Positions 25,347-33,445 of a stretch of DNA of 64,000 nt are shown in pieces (the stretch's first letter is position 1; each line of letters starts with the position of its first letter). The position numbers were made by a program, and so were the translations under genes. Source of the stretch: an uncultured Myxococcales bacterium (lineage in GTDB: Bacteria; Myxococcota_A; UBA9042); NCBI GenBank assembly GCA_903883645.1, contig CAISBR010000002.1:1-64000 (forward strand), given 5' to 3'. The notes under the pieces were generated by a model. It had not been told where the DNA came from. It searched no databases and saw only the letters and a program-made list of their open reading frames with translations.

Positions 25347-26537
25347 CTTGCTCGCCGGCGGCTCGGCGCTGTCCTTAAATTTCCGCACTAATTCAGTAAT
25401 ATGGGCGCTCGGCGCCAGCCATGTCCAGCCGGCAAGGTGGGCGCTAGGCTCGGCCTCGACGCTGGGCCAGACTGCGACTTGCGCCGGGAGCCGAGGCGGG
25501 TCGCTCAGATCAATCATGCCTATATTCAATGCACTATCGGGCTTGATTTCGATGGGAACTAGGCGCGTGCGCTGAGCCAGGTCTGGCCGCTGGCTGCCCG
25601 TGGGCTCCGCGCGCCACTCCACTTCGGCGTGCCAGTGCCCGGCGTCGTCAAGATCAAGGTACACCGCTGCCAAGTGCAAGAAAGGCAGCAGTTTTTGCGA
25701 CTCGGCCAGCTGGGTCAATTCGTCGTGGTCGGTCTGCAGCCGGGCCGCCTCGTCGGTCGCCAGCCACGGCACGCTGAGCAAACTGGCCCCCGGCCGCACC
25801 AGCGCCACCTCGCCGGCAGTGCCACCATTCATCGCGCCGCAGGCCATCGTCTCGGTCACGACGCGGACCAGCAACCCGCCGCCCGCCGCCAAAAGGGGCT
25901 CGGTATAGTGGTGCAAACCGGGCGAACCTAGGTCCGTTGCGACCTGATCGGCCAGCCGCGGCCCCAAGCGCGTCGCCTTGCCCGTGGTGAGCGCCAGCCA
26001 AAACACCTCGTCGAGGCGCCCAGCCAGCGGCCCACCGCGCGCCGATCCGGGATTGCACACACCGTCGGGCTCGGCGCAATCGGCCATGTCGCACACGCGG
26101 ACCATGCGGCGCTCGACCAGCCAGCCGTAGATCTCGCCGGCACCCGCTAGCCATAAGCCGTTGCGTTCTGCGAGCTTTTGGCACGGCTCACCGGTTTGGC
26201 AGCGCAGCCACCAGGTGTGCTGTTCGCTACCCCGCGACCGCCATACCAGGGCATCGCGCGTCGCCGTGGCGGTCGGGGCAGCCGGCAAGCTCGTCGGAGA
26301 TCCGGTCGCAGCCATGTCAAAAGCAACGTGAGGTCCGTTGGTTAGGGGCTCTCGCCTGCGCCGCGCCAGGTGCGCCCACAGGGCCTCGTCGCCATCGTCC
26401 GTCACCGGCTGCGGCAAAGCGACCGGCGCCTGCAGCTCTGGGGGCAGCGTGCCCGTTTCTAGCAGCTCATTCTCGCGCGAACACGCCAGCAGCAGCGCTA
26501 ATGCGACAGTTCTTGTCGTTTTATGCACAAATCGCAT
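25317..26537 (-). CDS. lipoprotein of unknown function
   Basis: A 406-residue lipoprotein with lipobox LLLAC right after a hydrophobic helix. The mature part is mostly beta with several Cys (WLRCQTGEPCQ, RVCDMADCAEPDGVC), probably disulfide-bonded. The pattern of repeated short strands and Trp/Gly motifs (LVWRSRG, GLWLAGAGEIYGWL) suggests a propeller, and two Cys pairs recall those of extracellular sugar-binding proteins. The ATG at 26537 lies 26 bp downstream of the BKACE gene stop, so it may be the last gene of the carboxylase operon. No family was recognised. Confidence 0.65.
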   Translation of the reverse strand: MRFVHKTTRTVALALLLACSRENELLETGTLPPELQAPVALPQPVTDDGDEALWAHLARRRREPLTNGPHVAFDMAATGSPTSLPAAPTATATRDALVWRSRGSEQHTWWLRCQTGEPCQKLAERNGLWLAGAGEIYGWLVERRMVRVCDMADCAEPDGVCNPGSARGGPLAGRLDEVFWLALTTGKATRLGPRLADQVATDLGSPGLHHYTEPLLAAGGGLLVRVVTETMACGAMNGGTAGEVALVRPGASLLSVPWLATDEAARLQTDHDELTQLAESQKLLPFLHLAAVYLDLDDAGHWHAEVEWRAEPTGSQRPDLAQRTRLVPIEIKPDSALNIGMIDLSDPPRLPAQVAVWPSVEAEPSAHLAGWTWLAPSAHITELVRKFKDSAEPPASKLRHAQPHKP

Positions 26538-26563
26538 GAATGGGTGCCCTGCCCGCGGGCCGC

Positions 26564-27502
26564 TTAGGAGTCGAGGCCCAGTAAGGCGCGTGTATCTGCG
26601 GGGCTGGCGACCTGGCCACCGGCTTCGTGCACCGTGCGAACCAGGGCTTCGACCAATGCGCCATTGCTCGAGGTTTTGCTGCCGTCAGGCAAGTAGAAGG
26701 TGTCTTCTAGGCCGGTGCGCACGTGGCCACCCAATTCGACCGCACGCCGATGCAGCGCCCACACCTCGTCGCGGCCGATGCCAATCACCTGCCAAAGCGC
26801 GCCCTTAGGCATCTCGTCGCACAGCAGCGGCAGCCAGCGCGGGTCGGCGGGCATCCCCGAGTCGACGCCCATCACCAGCGACAAGTGCACCGGCGCGTGC
26901 AACATGCCCTTTTGCGCGAACAGGGCCACGCTGCGGACAATGCCGGTGTCGAAGCACTCGCATTCTGGTATAATATTGAACTGTTGCATGGCACTCAAAA
27001 ACGCTTCGATCTTGCCGACCGGATTGTCGAACAGCAGCGGCGGCCACGCCCACTCGCCACCTGCACGCAATTTCAGGTAGTTCAGCGTACCCGCGTTGAG
27101 CGCGGCCATCTCGGGCCGGCCCGCCTCTAGGCAGCTGAGCGGACCCGAGATGTCGGCGCCAAAGATACCCGTCGAGAAATTCTGCACAAGCTGGGGACAG
27201 CGCTGACGAATCGCGTCGCTGATCGCCTTGGCAACCGCCGGGTCCCACGACGGCAGCCGCCCCATGCCCGGCCGCTGATCGCGAAAATGCAGGTGCACGA
27301 TGGTCGCGCCGGCGTTAAAGGCCTGCTCGGCGTGGTCGGCCATTTGCTCGGGCGTTACCGGCACTTGATGCACGTTCGGATCCGTCAGCACCCCGGTCAG
27401 CGCACAGGTCACCACCACCTTGCCGCGAGCGGCGCCCACTTGCTGTGCATTGTCGTTCACTTGCTGTGTATTTTCGCACACTTGCTGTGTATTGTCGCGC
27501 AC
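26564..27502 (-). CDS. beta-keto acid cleavage enzyme (BKACE, DUF849)
   Basis: About 312 residues. BKACE enzymes use a zinc ion to condense a beta-keto acid with acetyl-CoA and cleave it to acetoacetate and a new CoA ester. Signature segments are KVVVTCALTG, the zinc ligands IVHLHFRD (His-X-His), LVQNFSTG, the strand SLVMGVDSGMP, and GHVRTGLEDTFY, whose Glu is the third zinc ligand. The N-terminus holds three 7-residue repeats before the core. GTG 27502 is preferred because AGAGG lies 6-7 bp upstream. Later in-frame GTGs, down to 27439, are possible and would drop the repeats. Placed 9 bp after the biotin-carboxylase gene. Confidence 0.88.
   Translation of the reverse strand: MRDNTQQVCENTQQVNDNAQQVGAARGKVVVTCALTGVLTDPNVHQVPVTPEQMADHAEQAFNAGATIVHLHFRDQRPGMGRLPSWDPAVAKAISDAIRQRCPQLVQNFSTGIFGADISGPLSCLEAGRPEMAALNAGTLNYLKLRAGGEWAWPPLLFDNPVGKIEAFLSAMQQFNIIPECECFDTGIVRSVALFAQKGMLHAPVHLSLVMGVDSGMPADPRWLPLLCDEMPKGALWQVIGIGRDEVWALHRRAVELGGHVRTGLEDTFYLPDGSKTSSNGALVEALVRTVHEAGGQVASPADTRALLGLDS
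27437..27499 (-). repeat. 21-bp tandem repeat at the start of the BKACE gene (three copies)
   Basis: Three 21-bp units (27437-27457, 27458-27478, 27479-27499) that differ at a few positions. They encode seven-residue repeats of the form V-x-(D/E)-N-(T/A)-Q-Q. Each unit carries an in-frame GTG, so they also offer alternative starts for the BKACE gene. Confidence 0.85.
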
Positions 27503-27511
27503 TTGCAACCT

Positions 27512-29524
27512 CTACTGCTCGGTCAGCTCGACCAAGGGGGTACCCGCCGCAACCGCGTCGCCCACCTGGGCAAACACGCCGGCCACCACGCCGGCCATCG
27601 GCGCGCGAATCACCGTAATCATCTTCATGGCTTCCATCGACAGCAGCGGCGCGTCGGCCTCGACTAGCTGCCCAACTTGCGCCCACACCTGGGTAATCAC
27701 CGCCGCCGACGGGGCCAGCACCGAGCCGGGCGGCGCCTCGACCTGCCGCGCCTGGGGCAGCAGCGACCGCTCGACCAAGTGGGCGAACGCGCCGGACTGA
27801 TGCTGCGCGAACAGCTGATCGCCCACGCGCAGACCCGTGAGGCGCTGACGCTGACCAGCCACTTCAAGCTCAATTTCCCAATAATTTCGATGATCTAACA
27901 CGAGGGTGCTTTGTGTCAGATGGCCCGTCAGAGGCGGCAGGCGAGCCAGCAGCGGGTCCGGCGCGCGGTCAATCGCCCAGGCAAACTCGCCGGTGGGCGT
28001 GGGCCGCAGCAGCACGGCACTCGGCGCGGCGGGCGGGTCGGCATAGGTACCGAACAACGTCACATCGGGCCGCCACGGGTTGCTGCGCAGACGCTGGCGC
28101 AGGCCCTTGCCGTGGTGGGCGAGGGCGGCGGCCAACAGGTGCATATCACTTGGAGGCTCAGTAGGTTGCGGCGGGTGCAGCGCGACAAAGCGCGTGTCGA
28201 ACTGCCCCGAGCGAAAGGCCGGCGTGGCCAAAATCTGCTGCAAGTAATCGCGGTTATGCCCCACGCCCCATAGACGCAGGTCGGCCAAGGCGCGCTCGAG
28301 GCGGGCGATGGCGGTGCTGCGCTGCGGCGCCCAGGCGATCACCTTGGCCACCATCGCGTCGTAATGCAAGGGCACGTGATCGCTCGGCTTTAGTCCGTGA
28401 TCAACGCGCACATGCTCCGCCACGGGCGGCTGCCACAGGTGCACGGCGCCGGCCTGCGGCACAAAGTCGCGGTGCGGATCCTCAGCACACAAGCGGACTT
28501 CGATGGCATGGCCGCGCAGCTGTACATCGCTTTGCTGCATCGGCAGCGGCTGCCCCTCGGCCACCGCGAGTTGCAACGCGACCAGGTCGAGGCCCGTCAC
28601 CAGCTCGGTCACCGGGTGCTCGACTTGCAGGCGCGCATTGACCTCTAAGAAGAAGAACTCGCCGGTGGCGTCGTCGAGCAAGAATTCGACTGTCCCCGCA
28701 CCCACATACCCAACGCCGCGGGCGATCGTGAGGGCCGCATCGGTTAGCCGCTGCCTCAGCTCGGGGGTGACGCGAGGCGACGGCGATTCTTCAACGATCT
28801 TTTGATGTCGCCGCTGAATCGAGCACTCGCGCTCGCCCAGATGCACCACGTGCCCAAGCTGGTCGCCCAAAATCTGCACTTCGATATGGCGACCGCGCTC
28901 GACAAAGTATTCGATGAGCAACGCTTCGTCGCCAAAAGCACTTTTCGCCTCGCGACTCGCCAGTTCGAGCTGTTCGGCCAGCAGGGCCGGCTCGCGCACC
29001 AGCCGCATGCCGCGACCACCACCGCCGCCCGCCGCCTTAATCAGCAGGGGATACTGCAAGTTACTAGCCGTCTCTGCCAGTTCGTTCCGTTGCCGAGGGC
29101 CATCTTTCGCCTCGATGCCCGGCACCACCGGCACACCCAGCGACCGCGCCAGCTGCTTGGCCGCGTCTTTGCGCCCCACCGCCCGCATCGCCGCCGGCGG
29201 CGGCCCCACCCAAGTTAGCCCCGCCGCTTGCACGGCCTCGGCAAACTCGGCGCGCTCACTCAAGAAACCGTAACCGGGATGGACCGCATCGACCTTGGCG
29301 CGCAGCGCCGCCTGCACCACCGCCGCGATGTCGAGGTAGGGGCTGCCGTGGCCCTCGTTGCCCAAAAACAGCGCCTCGTCGCAGACTTGCGTATGCAGCG
29401 CCCCGCGATCGACATCGGTATACACGGCAATGCTGGCGATACCCAGCTGGCGCGCGGTGCGGGCGATGCGGCAGGCGATCTCGCCACGGTTGGCGATCAG
29501 CAGGCGGCGGATTGGCTGGCTCAT
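27512..29524 (-). CDS. acyl-CoA carboxylase alpha subunit (biotin carboxylase plus biotin carrier)
   Basis: A 670-residue protein. The biotin carboxylase part runs about 1-450 (RRLLIANRGEIACRI, Gly-rich ATP loop AAGGGGGRGMR, catalytic EVNARLQVEH). The C-terminal carrier has the biotinylation site MEAMKM, with Lys634. This one-piece arrangement is that of methylcrotonoyl-, propionyl- and geranoyl-CoA carboxylases. The ATG at 29524 has AAAGG at a good distance and is preferred over the ATG at 29545 that abuts the preceding stop. It lies in an operon with the beta subunit gene upstream and the BKACE gene downstream. Confidence 0.95.
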   Translation of the reverse strand: MSQPIRRLLIANRGEIACRIARTARQLGIASIAVYTDVDRGALHTQVCDEALFLGNEGHGSPYLDIAAVVQAALRAKVDAVHPGYGFLSERAEFAEAVQAAGLTWVGPPPAAMRAVGRKDAAKQLARSLGVPVVPGIEAKDGPRQRNELAETASNLQYPLLIKAAGGGGGRGMRLVREPALLAEQLELASREAKSAFGDEALLIEYFVERGRHIEVQILGDQLGHVVHLGERECSIQRRHQKIVEESPSPRVTPELRQRLTDAALTIARGVGYVGAGTVEFLLDDATGEFFFLEVNARLQVEHPVTELVTGLDLVALQLAVAEGQPLPMQQSDVQLRGHAIEVRLCAEDPHRDFVPQAGAVHLWQPPVAEHVRVDHGLKPSDHVPLHYDAMVAKVIAWAPQRSTAIARLERALADLRLWGVGHNRDYLQQILATPAFRSGQFDTRFVALHPPQPTEPPSDMHLLAAALAHHGKGLRQRLRSNPWRPDVTLFGTYADPPAAPSAVLLRPTPTGEFAWAIDRAPDPLLARLPPLTGHLTQSTLVLDHRNYWEIELEVAGQRQRLTGLRVGDQLFAQHQSGAFAHLVERSLLPQARQVEAPPGSVLAPSAAVITQVWAQVGQLVEADAPLLSMEAMKMITVIRAPMAGVVAGVFAQVGDAVAAGTPLVELTEQ

Positions 29525-29545
29525 CACATTCACCTTTCGATTCAT

Positions 29546-31156
29546 CTACATACGAAATACGCCAAAGGCGGGTGCCTGGGCGGCCACATCGCGCTGCCAA
29601 GCCGCCTCGAGCCCCAGCGTCAGCGCCGCCCGGGTGTCGCGCGGGTCGATGATGCCATCGTCCCACAGCTGCGAGGTGGCGAAGTACGGGTCGCTTTGCC
29701 GCAAAAACTCTCCCTTTACAATATCTTCCATCTCAGCCAACTCGGCGGCATCGGGCTCGCCACCCAGCTTGCGAATGGCATCTTCTTGCACGATGCGCAT
29801 CACCCGCGCCGCCTGCTCGCCCCCCATCACCGCGATGCGCGACGAGGGCCACGTCAGCAGCAGGCGTGGGTCGTAAGCCCTTCCGCACATTCCGTAATTC
29901 CCCGCGCCAAACGAGCCGCCCACCAGCACGGTAAACTGCGGCACGCTTGCGGTGGCCACGGCGTGCACCATCTTGGCGCCATCTTTGACAATGCCCGCGC
30001 GCTCGGCCTCGACGCCGACCATAAAACCGGTGATGTTTTGCAAGTACACGATAGGACAGCATTTTTGGCAGCATAGCTGGATGAAGTGGGCGGCCTTTTG
30101 CGCGCTCTCGCTGAAAAGCGGGCCATTGTTGCCCAGCACGCCCACCAAGAAACCAGAAATGCGTGCAAATCCGCAGACTAGTGTGGGGCCGTAGCCAGGG
30201 CGAAATTCGTCTAGCTCTGATCCATCGAGCAAACGCGCCATGACTTCGCGGATATCGAACGGAATCTTCAAGTCATTTGGCACGATACCCAGCAAATCTT
30301 CTTGATCATAAAGCGGATCAACTGGATTATCGCGAGGAACAGTGTGGCCCGGCCGCCCCAAATTCGCCACGATCTGCCGGCCAATCGCCACGGCGTGGGC
30401 ATCGTCGTCGGCCAAATAGTCGCAAAGCCCCGAGACGGTATGGTGCATTTCGGCGCCGCCCAGGGTCTCGTCGTCGGTATCGGCCCCCGTCGCAGCCTTG
30501 ACGAGCGGCGGCCCCGCTAGGAACACCTTGGCCTGGCCCTTGACCATCACTGTATAGTCGCTCATGCCAGGAACGTAAGCGCCACCCGCAGTTGCATTGC
30601 CAAACACCAGCGCGATCTGCGGCAGGCCCATGGCGCTCATGCGCGCCTGGTTGCAAAAGCCGCGACCACCGCGGTTGCCCGGCGCAAAGAGCTCGGCCTG
30701 GTACAGCAAGTTGGCGCCGGCCGACTCGACCAAAGCTACGGTAGGCAAACCATTTTCGCGGGCAACTTGCTGGGCGCGGATCATCTTGTCGGCGCCCAAG
30801 GGGTAAATCGCGCCACCTTTAATGCGCGTGTCGTTGGCACTGATGACCACCAACCGCCCAGAAACACGGCCAATTCCTGTGATGACGCCCGCTCCCGGCG
30901 CCTCGTCGTCGTAGTGGCCAAAGGCAGCCAAGGGGCTGAATTCTAGAAAATCACCGTCGCGATCCAGCAGTCGCTCAATGCGCTCGCGCGGACTGAGCTT
31001 GCCCCGCTGCGCCAACCGAGCCGCCGCCTTGGGCCCACCGGCATGGCGCGCGTTGGCGTGGCGCTCGCTCAGTTCGGCCAGCAGAGCCTGCATATGCTCG
31101 CGATTGCGTTGGAATTCCGACGAGCGTGGGTTCAAGTGCGAGTTCAGGCGCGGCAT
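29546..31156 (-). CDS. acyl-CoA carboxylase beta subunit (carboxyltransferase)
   Basis: A 536-residue carboxyltransferase with N- and C-terminal crotonase-like halves. Key segments are EFSPLAAFGHYDDEAPGAGVITGIGRVSG, STAGGAYVPGMSDY-like (here NATAGGAYVPGMSDYTVMV), FLAGPPLVKAATG, LGGAEMHHTVSGLCDY, and NITGFMVGVEAE followed by the second CoA-binding glycine-rich region. It is close to the methylcrotonoyl- and geranoyl-CoA carboxylase beta subunits, but the true acyl-CoA is not decidable from sequence alone. First gene of the minus-strand operon; its stop lies 21 bp before the alpha subunit ATG. Confidence 0.93.
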   Translation of the reverse strand: MPRLNSHLNPRSSEFQRNREHMQALLAELSERHANARHAGGPKAAARLAQRGKLSPRERIERLLDRDGDFLEFSPLAAFGHYDDEAPGAGVITGIGRVSGRLVVISANDTRIKGGAIYPLGADKMIRAQQVARENGLPTVALVESAGANLLYQAELFAPGNRGGRGFCNQARMSAMGLPQIALVFGNATAGGAYVPGMSDYTVMVKGQAKVFLAGPPLVKAATGADTDDETLGGAEMHHTVSGLCDYLADDDAHAVAIGRQIVANLGRPGHTVPRDNPVDPLYDQEDLLGIVPNDLKIPFDIREVMARLLDGSELDEFRPGYGPTLVCGFARISGFLVGVLGNNGPLFSESAQKAAHFIQLCCQKCCPIVYLQNITGFMVGVEAERAGIVKDGAKMVHAVATASVPQFTVLVGGSFGAGNYGMCGRAYDPRLLLTWPSSRIAVMGGEQAARVMRIVQEDAIRKLGGEPDAAELAEMEDIVKGEFLRQSDPYFATSQLWDDGIIDPRDTRAALTLGLEAAWQRDVAAQAPAFGVFRM

Positions 31157-31339
31157 GGTGGTCTGGCTCCCGGTCTGCGGCGAGCGTAGCTTCTCGTTAC
31201 CCAAACGCCAAGTGCGCGGCGAGGCCCGCGGTGGGCGAACAAGGCTCCCCAAAGCGCCGACATGGCGCCGAGTACACCGGGGATTGCGCACACAAGCGAA
31301 CCCGTCTAGCTTTGCAGCTCCACTTTTGCAGGAGTCGCC

Positions 31340-32074
31340 ATGTTCAAGAAGCCCCACCAACTGCCCAGCCAGCACATGGGCCGCTCGATCTGGCTCTGGC
31401 AATATGGCGAATTCGGCAAGCCGGTGCTGGTCTTTCCATCTGCGGCTGGCATGGCGCATGAGTGGGAGAACCAGGGCATGCTCGCCGGTATCAGCCACCT
31501 CATCGGCACGAAGATCAAGCTGTATTGCGTCGAGTCGAACGTGTCGGAGGCGTGGACCAAGAAAGAGGCGGATCCGGCCTGGCGCATCCAGCGGCACTTG
31601 GCCTACGAACGCTTTGTATACGAGGAGTTGGTGCCCTGGATTCGCCAAGACTGCCGCACTCCCGACATCGCCATTGGCGCGACCGGGACCAGCTTGGGCG
31701 CGCTCTATGCCGCGAACGCCGTGCTCAAACATCCCGAGTTGTTTCGCTATGCCCTCTGTATGAGCGGCCGCTACGATGTGCGCGACTTCAATGCGCTGCA
31801 AAATTCCGACGTGTATTTCAACAATCCGCTGGCCTATGTGTGGGGGCTCGACGGCACGGCGCTGGACCAGATTCGCCAAAAGGTGCACCTCGACTTGGTG
31901 TGCGGCCGCGGTCCGTGGGAGGACGGCAATTGGCAAGAGACCCAGAAACTTGGCGATTTGCTGCACAAGAAGGGCATTTCGTGCCACGTGGACCTGTGGG
32001 GCCGCGACACGGATCACAACTGGCCGGCGTGGCGCAAGCAGGCGGCGATGTACCTGAATCAACGGTATCGCTAG
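31340..32074 (+). CDS. alpha/beta hydrolase, esterase-like
   Basis: A 244-residue protein. The sequence shows the nucleophile elbow GATGTSLGALYA (Ser in GTSLG) and a late DTDHNWPAW that supplies the catalytic His. The strand order and length fit the putative esterase (PF00756-type) group that includes S-formylglutathione hydrolases and mycolyltransferases. No signal peptide was found, so it is probably cytosolic. Transcribed divergently from the carboxylase operon, with 183 bp between starts. The next gene follows after 24 bp. The substrate is unknown. Confidence 0.8.
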   Translation: MFKKPHQLPSQHMGRSIWLWQYGEFGKPVLVFPSAAGMAHEWENQGMLAGISHLIGTKIKLYCVESNVSEAWTKKEADPAWRIQRHLAYERFVYEELVPWIRQDCRTPDIAIGATGTSLGALYAANAVLKHPELFRYALCMSGRYDVRDFNALQNSDVYFNNPLAYVWGLDGTALDQIRQKVHLDLVCGRGPWEDGNWQETQKLGDLLHKKGISCHVDLWGRDTDHNWPAWRKQAAMYLNQRYR

Positions 32075-32098
32075 CGCGTAATTCGTCTGGAGGTTACT

Positions 32099-33247
32099 AT
32101 GTTTCGACCCATGTTCCCGCTGTGGCTGACTGCCGCACTGACGCTAACTGCGCTGCCTGCCTGGGCGAATCCCGGCCACCACGGCGGGCAGCCGCAACCG
32201 CCCGCGCCGCCACCGCCCACCGAAGCGACGGTTGCCATCTACGAGCACGGCAGTTTTGTGGGGCGTATGCAGGTGTTGCGCGTGGGTGCGTACGACATGC
32301 CGGCGCTCACCATCGGCAACGACGCGCTGAGCTCGGTGCGCGTGCCGCCAGGATTCAAGGTTATCTTGTTTGAAAACGCAGGATTTCAAGGTCGAACCCT
32401 TGAGCTAAAGAGCGATGCGCCCAACTTGCCGCCCAACTTCAACGATGTGACGTCGAGTATCGTGGTCGAGATGGTGGCCGTGGCCCAGCACGCGCCGCAG
32501 CCGCCTGAGCCCGGTCCACCGGCACCGCCGCCCCCGCAGCGCCCGGGCCCGCAGCCGCCGCGCCAGCCGACTCCGCCGCCCCTACCCGTGCCGCCGCCGC
32601 TGCCGCCCGAGCCAGGTCCGCTGCCGTGCGCGGTGCTGTTTGAGCACAATGACTTTGGTGGGCGCCGCCAAGAATTGCAGCCGGGTCGCTACGATGTGGG
32701 CAACTTGACGGTGGGCAACGATACGGTCAGCTCGCTGCGGGTGCAGCCCGGGACCGTGGTGGTGCTGTACGAGCACCCGGGGTTTGCCGGCCGTAGTCTA
32801 GAAGTGCGCGCCGATACTCCATTTGTTGGGCGGGAGTGGAACGACCTCACCTCGAGCGTAGAGGTGATTGCCCACCGCGGTCACCACCACCACGGCGATG
32901 ACGAGCGCCGCACGGCTGACCCGCCGGCCCAAGTGACGCCGCCGCCGCCACCGCCGCCGCAGGCACTGAGTCACGAGCGTTTTGAGCAGTTTGAGGCCCG
33001 CATTCGCCAGGCCACCTTTGCCAAGGCCCAGCTGGCCGCAGTACGCGACGAGGTGAGCGCCGGCGCGCTGTTCAACTGCCAGCAAGTGATTGCAGTTATG
33101 AAGATTGTCACTTTTGCCGAGCCGCAGGTTGAGGCCGCGACGCTGATGTGGCCGCGCGTGGTTGACCCGCAGAATTTGCCCACGGTGCTGGCCTCGCTGA
33201 CCTTTGAGAGCCAGCGCGACAAGCTGCGCAAGGCGCTGGGCCGCTAA
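32099..33247 (+). CDS. secreted beta/gamma-crystallin protein with DUF4476-like C-terminus
   Basis: A 382-residue secreted protein with a signal peptide ending AWA near residue 23. Two beta/gamma-crystallin-type domains follow. Each has a Greek-key pair, VAIYEHGSFVGRMQ...VLFENAGFQGRTLEL and VLFEHNDFGGRRQEL...VVLYEHPGFAGRSLEV, with the double Tyr/Phe-E-H-x-x-F-x-G pattern. The two are joined by a Pro-rich linker. The last 95 residues (ERFEQFEARIRQATFAKAQLAAV...) match the DUF4476 region found at the end of many surface proteins. The crystallin fold often binds calcium in bacteria, though the calcium motif is not checked here. Probably outer surface or extracellular. Confidence 0.85.
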   Translation: MFRPMFPLWLTAALTLTALPAWANPGHHGGQPQPPAPPPPTEATVAIYEHGSFVGRMQVLRVGAYDMPALTIGNDALSSVRVPPGFKVILFENAGFQGRTLELKSDAPNLPPNFNDVTSSIVVEMVAVAQHAPQPPEPGPPAPPPPQRPGPQPPRQPTPPPLPVPPPLPPEPGPLPCAVLFEHNDFGGRRQELQPGRYDVGNLTVGNDTVSSLRVQPGTVVVLYEHPGFAGRSLEVRADTPFVGREWNDLTSSVEVIAHRGHHHHGDDERRTADPPAQVTPPPPPPPQALSHERFEQFEARIRQATFAKAQLAAVRDEVSAGALFNCQQVIAVMKIVTFAEPQVEAATLMWPRVVDPQNLPTVLASLTFESQRDKLRKALGR

Positions 33248-33304
33248 GCCGCTCCCCAAAAAATCGCTAATCCGCTGCAGAATAACCTGCTTGTACGATG
33301 CGAC

Positions 33305-33334
33305 TTGCCGTCTGCCGTGCGGTGGTGGTATGTA
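33305..33334 (+). promoter_or_regulatory. weak candidate promoter for the envelope operon
   Basis: TTGCCG at 33305-33310 and TATGTA at 33329-33334 with an 18-bp spacer. It lies 112 bp before the ATG at 33446. Only moderately close to consensus. Confidence 0.35.
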
Positions 33335-33445
33335 TCGCGTCGTATTGCCCTACTCAGTGCAAGGTGCCCGCATTCCTCCGAATGCAGGGGACGCAGCAAG
33401 GCCTGAGCGGGCGCGGCAATGCAGGAACTGGGGGCCAGCAAAACC

